From NCBI GenBank assembly GCA_023512665.1, contig JAILZC010000034.1:1-7927 (forward strand): a DNA stretch of 7,927 nt. The letters run 5' to 3'. Within the stretch, counting starts at the first letter, position 1, and each line of letters begins with the position of its first letter. The notes below the pieces were generated by a model. The model did not search any database. It was not told the DNA's origin and worked only from the letters and a program-made list of their open reading frames with translations. The translations under genes and the position numbers were made by a program. Below, piece by piece: positions 1 to 5,559 of the stretch. This stretch comes from Candidatus Bipolaricaulota bacterium (GTDB lineage: Bacteria; Bipolaricaulota; Bipolaricaulia; RBG-16-55-9; DRXL01).

Positions 1-485
1 AACCCGCCCATCGCAAACCCAAACCCGTAGACGCCCCAGACCGTCAGCAGCATCAACGGAACCAAGCTGAGGAAATCGAGATGGAGCCACTTGCCGGTCA
101 CGGCCATCATGAGCATGAACAGCCCCAAGGTGAGGGTCAAATTAATAACCAAGAACGACAGAATGTAGCTGAAGCTCACCCAGCCGAACCCCAACGGCGA
201 CATATAGAGCTGTTCGAGCGTGCCCTGCTGCGCTTCGTTAATGAAATCCCATGTTAAATCTGAGAACGCGAAGATAATGAACGTCCAGAGCATGAATCCC
301 ATGACAATGCCTTCGAGGGTGTTGCCAAAGCCGGGGCTGCCCCCGCCAATGAACTTCGCCCCGTAGAAGATGACGAGAAAGACCATCATGATGCTGATGA
401 TCCCCGCTGTGAGATTGAAGGGGTACCGCCAGATGATGAGGAAATTCTTCTTCGTCATCGCCTTGAGCAGATAGAGATATCTCAT
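1..485 (-). CDS. ABC-2 type transporter permease (partial, C-terminus outside window)
   Basis: Membrane subunit of an ABC exporter, pairing with the ATPase encoded just upstream on the same strand. I translated the reverse complement from an ATG at 485; it stays open to the window edge (about 161 residues, starting MRYLYLLKAMTKKNFLIIWR). An amphipathic N-terminus leads into a first membrane segment at about residues 25-45 (NLTAGIISIMMVFLVIFYGA), then a second at about 60-75. After that comes the hallmark NEAQQGTLEQLYMSPLG, the E-x(3)-GTLEQL-x(3)-PL signature of ABC-2 permeases. Further hydrophobic stretches follow (SFLVINLTLTLGLFMLMMAV and LVPLMLLTVWGVYGFGFAMG). The start ATG overlaps the ATPase stop (ATGA, 482-485), which indicates translational coupling. 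The family normally has about 230-280 residues and six helices, so roughly 60% is visible. The exported substrate cannot be read from the sequence. Confidence 0.9.
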   Translation of the reverse strand, partial: MRYLYLLKAMTKKNFLIIWRYPFNLTAGIISIMMVFLVIFYGAKFIGGGSPGFGNTLEGIVMGFMLWTFIIFAFSDLTWDFINEAQQGTLEQLYMSPLGFGWVSFSYILSFLVINLTLTLGLFMLMMAVTGKWLHLDFLSLVPLMLLTVWGVYGFGFAMGG

Positions 486-1441
486 TGCTTCTCCCCCTTG
501 ACGATTCGAAGAAAGATCTCTTCGAGGTCGGGATACTGCTTGCCCACCGAATCTAACTGACAGCCGTTCTCTCTGAGAACGTCTATAATTTCGTAGACTT
601 TCTGGCTGTCGAGCAAGTCCGCTTCGATGATCGTGCGCGAGCCGTCAGCGCTGATCTTGATCATATCGAACTGCTCTGTGAGTTTCCGCTGCTGCTGAGG
701 GCTGAGATGACCTGCGATCTCGAAGCGATAGGCGCTCGCCGTAAAGAGCCGACGCAGGTTCTCCACGCGGTCGTCTACGACGATGCGCCCGTGATTGATA
801 ATAATGACGCGCTCACACATATCTTGGACGACGTTCATATCGTGGCTGGAGAGCAAAATAGTGCGCTGACCCTCATCGGCCATCTTTTTCAGAATCCAGC
901 GCAGCTCGTAGCTCGTCTCGACGTCCAAGCCGAGCGTCGGCTCGTCTAAGAGCAGAATGGGCGTGCGCTTGACGAGCGCGCACGCGACGGCGAGCTTCTG
1001 TTGCATCCCGCGCGAGAGCGCCCGGGCTTGCTCGTTTACTTTCTCTTTCAGATTGAAGAGCTCGATCAGCTCGTCAATATAAGTTTTGACAGAGCGCAGT
1101 GACTGCCCCTGCAGCCCTGCGAAGAACTCTAAATTATCTCTGACGTTGAGCCTCCAATAGATGTTGCGGTTGCCCTCTAAGACCGCCGTGACCTTTGCGA
1201 GGGCCGCGCGAGGGTTTTTCATAGCGTCGGCGCCATCAACCCAGATCTCCCCAGAAGTCGGGCGCAAGATAGTGCAGATAGATTTAATAATCGTCGTCTT
1301 GCCCGCGCCGTTAGGGCCCAGCAGCCCTACGACCTCGTTGCGGTTGACGCTGAACGAGACGCCATCTACAGCGACCGTCTCGCCCCGACGACTCCGATAG
1401 ACCTTGCTCAGATCTTTGACGCGGAGCACCGGCTCACCCAT
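482..1441 (-). CDS. ABC transporter ATP-binding protein (ABC-2 exporter type)
   Basis: Cytoplasmic nucleotide-binding subunit of an exporter, 319 residues. Walker A is GPNGAGKT (42-49), the ABC signature LSRGMQQKLAVA starts at 142, Walker B is ILLLDEPT (162-169) with the D-loop at about 171-173, and the switch histidine is H200 in LLSSHD. The region from about 240 to the end is an accessory C-terminal domain typical of DrrA/CcmA-like exporter ATPases. The Q-loop position reads VLEGNRNIYWRL (87-98), with Glu where Gln is usual. The ATG at 1441 is preceded by AGGGGAG (1445-1451) only 3 nt away, and the first residues MGEPVLRVKDLSKVY begin directly at the conserved first strand, so this start is sound. 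It forms an operon with the permease (4-bp overlap). Its own promoter is not obvious; it is transcribed away from lnt across a shared intergenic region. Substrate unknown. Confidence 0.95.
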   Translation of the reverse strand: MGEPVLRVKDLSKVYRSRRGETVAVDGVSFSVNRNEVVGLLGPNGAGKTTIIKSICTILRPTSGEIWVDGADAMKNPRAALAKVTAVLEGNRNIYWRLNVRDNLEFFAGLQGQSLRSVKTYIDELIELFNLKEKVNEQARALSRGMQQKLAVACALVKRTPILLLDEPTLGLDVETSYELRWILKKMADEGQRTILLSSHDMNVVQDMCERVIIINHGRIVVDDRVENLRRLFTASAYRFEIAGHLSPQQQRKLTEQFDMIKISADGSRTIIEADLLDSQKVYEIIDVLRENGCQLDSVGKQYPDLEEIFLRIVKGEKQ

Positions 1442-1494
1442 CGGCTCCCCTTTCTCGGAAAGGTTACCCTATTTGTCCCGATCAGGCAACTCTC

Positions 1495-1523
1495 TTGACA
1501 GATATCTGTCAGTGGGTCATAAT
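1495..1523 (+). promoter_or_regulatory. Sigma70-type promoter reading towards lnt
   Basis: A perfect -35 hexamer TTGACA (1495-1500) is separated by exactly 17 nt from CATAAT (1518-1523), which matches TATAAT at five of six positions. A start site near 1530 would leave a leader of about 120 nt before the lnt ATG at 1650. No other sigma70-like pair as good was seen in this intergenic region. The -35 box sits inside a perfect palindrome, so the promoter may be repressible. Confidence 0.75.
1496..1511. promoter_or_regulatory. Perfect 16-bp palindrome overlapping the -35 box (candidate operator)
   Basis: TGACAGATATCTGTCA is its own reverse complement over all 16 bases. The symmetry ends cleanly, with T1495 opposite G1512. 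Its left arm contains five of the six -35 bases and its right arm lies in the promoter spacer, the classical geometry for repression by a dimeric helix-turn-helix regulator. It is also only about 55 bp upstream of the divergent ABC ATPase start, so it could control both directions. No regulator gene is present in the window and I do not recognise the family from the half-site. Confidence 0.5.
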
Positions 1524-1566
1524 CTTTTTATCTATGGATCTCGGCGTCGTGGGACTTGCGTTGGGA

Positions 1567-1594
1567 GTAGGGGCGACGCATGCGTCGCCCCTAC
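1567..1594. repeat. 28-bp perfect palindrome, REP-like hairpin element
   Basis: The left arm GTAGGGGCGACGCA (1567-1580) is followed immediately by its exact reverse complement (1581-1594), a symmetric 28-bp element with GTAGGGGC at each outer end. It lies between the lnt promoter and the lnt start, so the transcript should carry a very stable hairpin. No T-run follows on either strand, so it is not a normal intrinsic terminator. From memory, GTAGGGGC...GCCCCTAC palindromes are dispersed in many environmental bacterial genomes and give spurious peptides such as GATHASP when translated. Only one copy is seen in this window. Confidence 0.7.
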
Positions 1595-1649
1595 CGAGGC
1601 TCTCTGATTTACTATCACGTCTTTGAATACGGGGTCTTGCGATAGCGCC

Positions 1650-3125
1650 ATGTTCCGGGCGATCTTAGCTATTCTCTCAGTTCTACTCGTGCTGCTCAGT
1701 ATGCCGGGGTATCTGTGGGGCGGGCTCGTCTTTGTGGCGCTTGTGCCGCTCCTTTTTGCTCTCGAAGGGAGCACGCCACGTCAGGGCTTTGGGGTGGGAT
1801 ATCTGTGCGGGCTCTCTTTTTTTGCGTTCTTGCTCTCTTGGATCTATGCGCTCTTTGACTGGGCCGGTTTTTTTGTTGTGATAGGGCATCTGGGGTTGGC
1901 GGGACTGGTGGGGGTGTGGTGGGGGCTCTTTGGCGCGGCGTATGTCGCGATTCAGAGATACGGAAAATATTCGTGGGTGGCCGTGCCGGCTCTGTGGGTT
2001 CTGTTAGAATATCTGCGCTCGCTGACGCGCTTTGGGTTCACCTGGGGGTTTTTGAGCGACGCGCTCTCTCCGTATCCTGAGCTCATCCAGATCGCTTCGC
2101 TGACAGGGGCATGGGGGCTTTCAGCGCTCATTGTGCTCGTGAATTTTTTGATCTACCGCGCCCTGCGCGAGCGCCGTCTGCTCTACGGGATGCTCGCGAT
2201 AGGGCTCATCGCGCTCGACTGGGGCTGGGGAATTTATCAGATGACTCGCTCTCTCCCTGAAGGTCGGTCGCTTCGGATAGCGATCGTGCACTCGAACGTC
2301 CCGCAGCGTGCCCGCAGCGACCCTGCCCAACTCCCTGCTCTGCAGAATCTCTATCTCTCTCAATTAGATCGGCTCTCTCCGGCAAGCGTTGATCTGGTGC
2401 TCCTACCGGAATCTATCGTGCCCGCGTATCTGCTCCGCCAACAAGAGCTCCTTCGGCCCTATCAGGAGCAAGCGCGACGCTTGCACGCCTCGCTCATTGT
2501 GGGGACGATTGACTATCGCGACGGAAAACTCTTTAACACGGCGGCGCTGATCGCGCCCGACGGAACAGTCTCTGATCTCTACGACAAAGTCCAGCTGGTG
2601 CCCTTCAGCACAGAGTATTTCCCGTTGATTGGCCTCCTGCGCAGTATTGGGCTGGAGAATCTGATCGGGCCACTGCCGCTGTGGGCGCTCACGCCGGGAG
2701 AGGGGTTTCGCCCTCTTTCCCTCTCTTCGGCTAAGATAGCTACCCCCATCTGCTTCGAGTCCATCTTCTCGCAGATCAGTCGGGCATTTGTCGGAAACGG
2801 CGCTCAAGCGATTCTCATCATCACCAACGACGCATGGTTCAAGGGCTCCAAGGCTCTTGACCAGCACTTCGCCAAGGCGATCTTGCGCGCTGTTGAAACG
2901 GGGCGTTTTACCGTACAAGCGGCCAACGGTGGCATCTCTGGGGTGATTGCCCCCTCGGGGCGAGTGCTCCAAGCGGCGCGCTCCGCGCAAGTCCTGCACG
3001 AGACGATCCTCTTGCAGGACCGCGCGACGCTCTACGTGCAGCTTGGAGATTGGGTCGTCTATCTTTCGTTGGTAGTGCTGCTCGTTCTCGCGGGCATGAG
3101 GTTCATCCCACTGAGAGTAAGCTGA
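1650..3125 (+). CDS. lnt: Apolipoprotein N-acyltransferase
   Basis: Integral inner-membrane enzyme that transfers a fatty acid from phospholipid to the N-terminal S-diacylglyceryl cysteine of apolipoproteins, the last step of lipoprotein maturation. The product is 491 residues, close to the roughly 510 of E. coli Lnt. The N-terminal half carries about seven hydrophobic helices to about residue 197. A nitrilase (CN hydrolase) domain follows at about 209-450, and a final helix at about 466-484 (GDWVVYLSLVVLLVLAG). The triad is intact: Glu254 in VLLPESIVP, Lys313 in LYDKVQLVPFSTEYFP, and Cys368 in TPICFES; TNDAWF (392-397) is also present. The ATG at 1650 was preferred because it begins right at the first helix; an in-frame TTG at 1623 would add nine polar residues. 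Neither start has a clear Shine-Dalgarno. The 3' end overlaps the convergent lipoprotein gene by 67 bp. Confidence 0.95.
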   Translation: MFRAILAILSVLLVLLSMPGYLWGGLVFVALVPLLFALEGSTPRQGFGVGYLCGLSFFAFLLSWIYALFDWAGFFVVIGHLGLAGLVGVWWGLFGAAYVAIQRYGKYSWVAVPALWVLLEYLRSLTRFGFTWGFLSDALSPYPELIQIASLTGAWGLSALIVLVNFLIYRALRERRLLYGMLAIGLIALDWGWGIYQMTRSLPEGRSLRIAIVHSNVPQRARSDPAQLPALQNLYLSQLDRLSPASVDLVLLPESIVPAYLLRQQELLRPYQEQARRLHASLIVGTIDYRDGKLFNTAALIAPDGTVSDLYDKVQLVPFSTEYFPLIGLLRSIGLENLIGPLPLWALTPGEGFRPLSLSSAKIATPICFESIFSQISRAFVGNGAQAILIITNDAWFKGSKALDQHFAKAILRAVETGRFTVQAANGGISGVIAPSGRVLQAARSAQVLHETILLQDRATLYVQLGDWVVYLSLVVLLVLAGMRFIPLRVS

Positions 3126-4291
3126 GTCACTGCGCCCGTCGTGAGATTGACTTTATAGATCTGATACGTCCCGTCGCGATCGGAGACGAACGCGATCTCT
3201 TGCCCATTGGGGAGCCAGAAGGGGTCGAACTCGTCCGAGGTCGCCAGATTGGCCGTGCTCGACGACGCGAATGTATTCAAGCTGACGATGCTCGTGCCGT
3301 CGGCGTTCATCACGAAGATATCCAAACTGCCTGTCTGGTTGGACGTAAACGCGATCTTTGTACCATCAGGCGACCAGCTGGGCGGCGACGGGAATCCCGT
3401 AACGGGCGAGAGCGCGCCATCGTCGAAGCTTGGTCGCTGAGTGAGATTAGCCATTCCCGTGCCGTCGGCGTTGACCTTCCAGATATCGAGGGCATTCGGA
3501 GCGTTGTCGTTCTTGGTCACGAAGATCAACAGATTGGGGTTGGTCGGCGACCAGCGTGGGGCGAAGGCGTTTTTGGGGGTGACGGTCGTCAGGCGAGCCT
3601 GATTGGTCCCGTCGGCGTTCATCGTATAAATTTCATAATTTCCGTCGCGATTCGTAGCAAATGCGATCTTCGCAGCATCGGGCGACCACGTGGGCTGGAT
3701 CTCCCAGCTTGGGGTTTGGGAGGTCAGATTTGTCTGCAGGATGCCGTTAGGGAGCATCGTGAAGATGTCAAAGTCTCCCGTGCGGTCGCTGGCGAAGGCT
3801 ACGATCTGGCGTCCATGAGGGGCGAGAGCGGGCCATTGGTCGTTCCCTGGAGAGTTGGTGATCATCGCTTGGCTTGTGCCGTCATTGTTCATCTTAAAGA
3901 TTTCGAGATTGCCGGTGCGGTCGGACGCGAAGAAGATGCTCGTCTCTAGGACCGTGATGAAGAGCGCGAAGGAGCTTTTGAGGCCGGTGCTGTCGGTGAC
4001 GGTGAGGACAGCCACGTAGAGACCTGCACTGGTGTACGTATGGCTCACGGTAGCGCCGGTGGCATCTACCGTTCCGTCGTTGTCGAAGTCCCATTCGTAC
4101 TGGGCAATAGTGCCATCGGGGTCGCTTGAGCCGGAGGCATCAAAGCTGACCGTGAGGGGGGCTTCGCCGGTCGTCGGGGTGACAACAAAGAGGGCGAGCG
4201 GGGCTTGAGCAAGGGTGCAGCCACTCAAAGAGATCAAGAGTATAATGAGCAGCGAGATTCGTTCAGGGCGTCGCGTCAAGGCTCGAACCAT
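3059..4291 (-). CDS. PKD-domain / TolB-like beta-propeller lipoprotein
   Basis: Exported lipoprotein of 410 residues. A basic N-terminus (MVRALTRRPERI) precedes the hydrophobic run SLLIILLISLSGC, whose LSGC is a lipobox with Cys25 as the predicted acylated residue. A PKD domain occupies about 32-117, with AFDASGSSDPDG-like text (SFDASGSSDPDG), YEWDFDNDGT and a closing HTYTSAGLYVAVLTV. Then come six PD40/TolB-type repeats recognisable by FASDRTGNLEIFKMN, FASDRTGDFDIFTML, FATNRDGNYEIYTMN, the variant FVTKNDNAPNALDIWKVN, FTSNQTGSLDIFVMN and FVSDRDGTYQIYKVN. Six repeats fit a closed six-bladed propeller. The start at 4291 rather than 4324 is set by AGGAGG six bases upstream. The function is probably binding or scaffolding at the cell surface or periplasm; a ligand cannot be named, and it is not a Tol-Pal TolB. 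It should be a substrate of the neighbouring Lnt. The last residues after the sixth blade run antisense through the lnt end. Confidence 0.9.
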   Translation of the reverse strand: MVRALTRRPERISLLIILLISLSGCTLAQAPLALFVVTPTTGEAPLTVSFDASGSSDPDGTIAQYEWDFDNDGTVDATGATVSHTYTSAGLYVAVLTVTDSTGLKSSFALFITVLETSIFFASDRTGNLEIFKMNNDGTSQAMITNSPGNDQWPALAPHGRQIVAFASDRTGDFDIFTMLPNGILQTNLTSQTPSWEIQPTWSPDAAKIAFATNRDGNYEIYTMNADGTNQARLTTVTPKNAFAPRWSPTNPNLLIFVTKNDNAPNALDIWKVNADGTGMANLTQRPSFDDGALSPVTGFPSPPSWSPDGTKIAFTSNQTGSLDIFVMNADGTSIVSLNTFASSSTANLATSDEFDPFWLPNGQEIAFVSDRDGTYQIYKVNLTTGAVTQLTLSGMNLMPARTSSTTNER

Positions 4292-4297
4292 GTCGTA

Positions 4298-4303
4298 CCT
4301 CCT
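4298..4303 (-). promoter_or_regulatory. Ribosome binding site deciding the lipoprotein start
   Basis: On the minus strand this reads AGGAGG, six bases before the ATG at 4291. It favours that start over the in-frame ATG at 4324, which would add 11 residues ahead of the signal peptide and has no comparable site. Confidence 0.85.
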
Positions 4304-4335
4304 GAGCTTCCTAGACAGAGTCACTCTAGTGCAAC

Positions 4336-4364
4336 GTTATAATTTCGAGAAGGAAGGTCGTCGG
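4336..4364 (-). promoter_or_regulatory. Possible promoter of the PKD lipoprotein gene
   Basis: On the minus strand TATAAC (4341-4336) is a good -10 element. Seventeen bases upstream lies CCGACG (4364-4359), which keeps only the GAC core of a -35. A start near 4329 gives a leader of roughly 40 nt containing the AGGAGG site, consistent with translation from 4291. The -10 is convincing, the -35 weak. Confidence 0.4.
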
Positions 4365-4396
4365 GGGGCGGGGGATGCTTTGTCTGCTGGCAAGAT

Positions 4397-4410
4397 GACA
4401 CGTGTCGACA
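4397..4410. repeat. Two overlapping short palindromes in the divergent intergenic region
   Basis: GACACGTGTC (4397-4406) and TGTCGACA (4403-4410) are both perfect inverted repeats and share four bases. They lie between the lipoprotein and sigma-factor promoters. They could be a regulator site, but palindromes this short also arise by chance. Confidence 0.25.
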
Positions 4411-4452
4411 TCCGTGTGGGGCAAGTGCACGGCTTCTTGATACAATAAGCCG

Positions 4453-4480
4453 TGAAACTTTGTCCTGATGAGTCTGTATA
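4453..4480 (+). promoter_or_regulatory. ECF-sigma-type promoter upstream of the sigma factor gene
   Basis: TGAAAC (4453-4458) is followed after exactly 16 nt by TGTATA (4475-4480). Classical ECF promoters such as those of Bacillus SigW read TGAAAC-N16-CGTATA, so the -35 matches fully and the -10 at five of six positions. A start near 4487 would give a short leader before the ATG at 4509. This suggests the sigma factor drives its own operon. A TATAAT (4479-4484) overlaps the -10 region, but no -35 box lies at sigma70 spacing (AACTTT at 4456-4461). Confidence 0.6.
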
Positions 4481-4498
4481 TAATCTCGATGAGTGAAC

Positions 4499-4504
4499 GG
4501 GAGG
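4499..4504 (+). promoter_or_regulatory. Ribosome binding site of the ECF sigma gene
   Basis: GGGAGG lies four bases before the ATG at 4509 and supports that start; the protein begins directly with the first helix of sigma region 2. Confidence 0.7.
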
Positions 4505-4508
4505 TCGC

Positions 4509-5057
4509 ATGGGTGAGGGGGAGTTGGAGTTAATTCAGCGGGCGCTCCACGGGGATGTGGACGCCTGGGGTGAAATCGTGAGACGCTACAAAGATGCGGT
4601 CTTTGGGATTGCCTTGGGCATCTTGGGCAATCCCGCCGATGCCGAAGATGCCGCCCATGACGCGTTCATTCGGGCTTACCAAGGGCTGCACACGTTCCAT
4701 CTTGAGAAGAGATTCTCGACGTGGATCTTTGCTATAACCGCGAACGTGTGTAAGAACAAGCTGCGCCGCGAGCGGCTCTTCGCCCCGTTGAAGCACCTCT
4801 CGCGCTTGACCAAAGGGGGCGACCCGGCCAAGCAGCTCGCGCAGCAAGAGCGCACCCAGATCATCCGGGAGGCGATAGATCAGCTCAAGCCGGCTTATAA
4901 GATGCCCCTGGTGCTGCGCTATTATGCGGATTTGGATTACAAGGAGATCGCCGAGGCTCTGGGGCTGCCTGAAGGGACCGTGAAGACGCGGCTCCATCGA
5001 GCGAAATCGGAACTGAAGCACATTCTGGAACAGAAAGGAGTGACGGGCCATGCATGA
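4509..5057 (+). CDS. ECF-family RNA polymerase sigma factor
   Basis: Cytoplasmic alternative sigma factor, 182 residues, the usual ECF length. Sigma region 2 covers about 9-90: ALHGDVDAWGEIVRRYKDAV, then the polymerase-binding helix GNPADAEDAAHDAFIRAY (40-57) and the -10 recognition part FSTWIFAITANVCKNKLRR (69-87). A linker of about 25 residues leads to region 4 (about 116-172), whose helix-turn-helix reads DYKEIAEALGLPEGTVKTRL (143-162). It is preceded by an ECF-like promoter, suggesting autoregulation, and followed with an 8-bp overlap by a membrane protein in the anti-sigma position. All genes downstream encode exported products, so its regulon probably concerns the envelope or secretion. 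The ECF subgroup cannot be assigned without a search. Confidence 0.96.
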   Translation: MGEGELELIQRALHGDVDAWGEIVRRYKDAVFGIALGILGNPADAEDAAHDAFIRAYQGLHTFHLEKRFSTWIFAITANVCKNKLRRERLFAPLKHLSRLTKGGDPAKQLAQQERTQIIREAIDQLKPAYKMPLVLRYYADLDYKEIAEALGLPEGTVKTRLHRAKSELKHILEQKGVTGHA

Positions 5058-5559
5058 ACACGAGCTGGAGAGTCTGCTCAAAGAGACGCTGACGCGCTAT
5101 GCCGAGGCCCATCGGGATCGGATCGCCGATCTTGAGTACGAGATCGTCGAAGAGCTTCCGAGCCGCCAGCCTACCCCACGGCTGCGGTGGGGCTTCGTCG
5201 GGGCGGGGGCCATCGCCGTCGCTGCGGTCTTCGTAATCGGCTTGTGGGCCGGACTGAATCTCTTCGCCGCCCCTTGCCATGATCCCTCTGTGTTGTGCTT
5301 GGTCTACCCCAACGCTAAGAGCGTGAGCGTAGCGAGCCAGTTTACGCTGTGGGAGCCTGTCCCCATGAATGGCCCCGATCGCAGCGGCGTCTGGTGGATT
5401 CGGCTTCCCGATAATATCAAGCCCGGGCGCTACGAGTACAGCTTTATTGTAGACGGCGAGCGGTGGGTCCACGACCCGCGCGCTTCGGAATTCGTCCACA
5501 CGTTCGACGATAAGATTAATTCAGTTTTGTACATAGCACCGCGAGGTGAGCAGCCATGA
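5050..5559 (+). CDS. Single-pass membrane protein with extracytoplasmic CBM48/AMPK-type domain; candidate anti-sigma factor
   Basis: 169 residues. A cytoplasmic, charged, helical N-terminus (about 1-46; HELESLLKETLTRYAEAHR) is followed by one membrane helix (about 47-70; FVGAGAIAVAAVFVIGLWAG). Then comes a short segment with Cys76 and Cys83 and an E-set domain (about 87-163). GVWWIRLPDNIKPGRYEYSF and VDGERWVHDP are typical of the AMPK glycogen-binding / isoamylase N-terminal (CBM48-like) fold. The gene overlaps the sigma gene by 8 bp, with AAAGGAG (5034-5040) nine bases upstream of the ATG, so the two are probably co-translated. Position and topology suggest an anti-sigma with an outward sensor. 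However, the N-terminus has no HxxxCxxC zinc-binding motif, so the anti-sigma role is inferred from context. Sugar binding is likewise unproven: such domains can be protein-binding only. Confidence 0.8.
   Translation: MHEHELESLLKETLTRYAEAHRDRIADLEYEIVEELPSRQPTPRLRWGFVGAGAIAVAAVFVIGLWAGLNLFAAPCHDPSVLCLVYPNAKSVSVASQFTLWEPVPMNGPDRSGVWWIRLPDNIKPGRYEYSFIVDGERWVHDPRASEFVHTFDDKINSVLYIAPRGEQP

Noticed and set aside
1567..1594. The long palindrome as an intrinsic terminator.
   Set aside because: No T-run follows the stem on either strand, and it lies downstream of the lnt promoter rather than at a gene end.
1623..1649. In-frame TTG at 1623 as the lnt start.
   Set aside because: It adds nine polar residues ahead of the first helix and has no Shine-Dalgarno; the ATG at 1650 fits the family N-terminus better, although it too lacks a clear site.
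1404..1774. Small open frames on both strands across the 28-bp palindrome, one of them containing GATHASP.
   Set aside because: They are translations of the REP-like palindrome and adjacent leader and lnt sequence, a known kind of artefact. No ribosome sites or credible protein composition.
2403..2999. 198-codon minus-strand open frame opposite lnt.
   Set aside because: Shadow of the nitrilase domain; highly charged, low-complexity translation with no start signal.
3050..3949. 299-codon plus-strand open frame opposite the PKD lipoprotein.
   Set aside because: It is antisense to a convincing gene, has no ribosome site, and its Arg/Gly/Asp-rich sequence has no domain; it starts inside lnt.
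4479..4484. TATAAT as a housekeeping -10 for the sigma operon.
   Set aside because: No -35-like hexamer at 16-18 nt and no proper TGn extension; the ECF-type reading of the same region is stronger, though dual use cannot be excluded.
4530..5499. Two minus-strand open frames of about 183 and 204 codons opposite the sigma and membrane-regulator genes.
   Set aside because: Both are antisense shadows of well-supported genes and show no recognisable domains.
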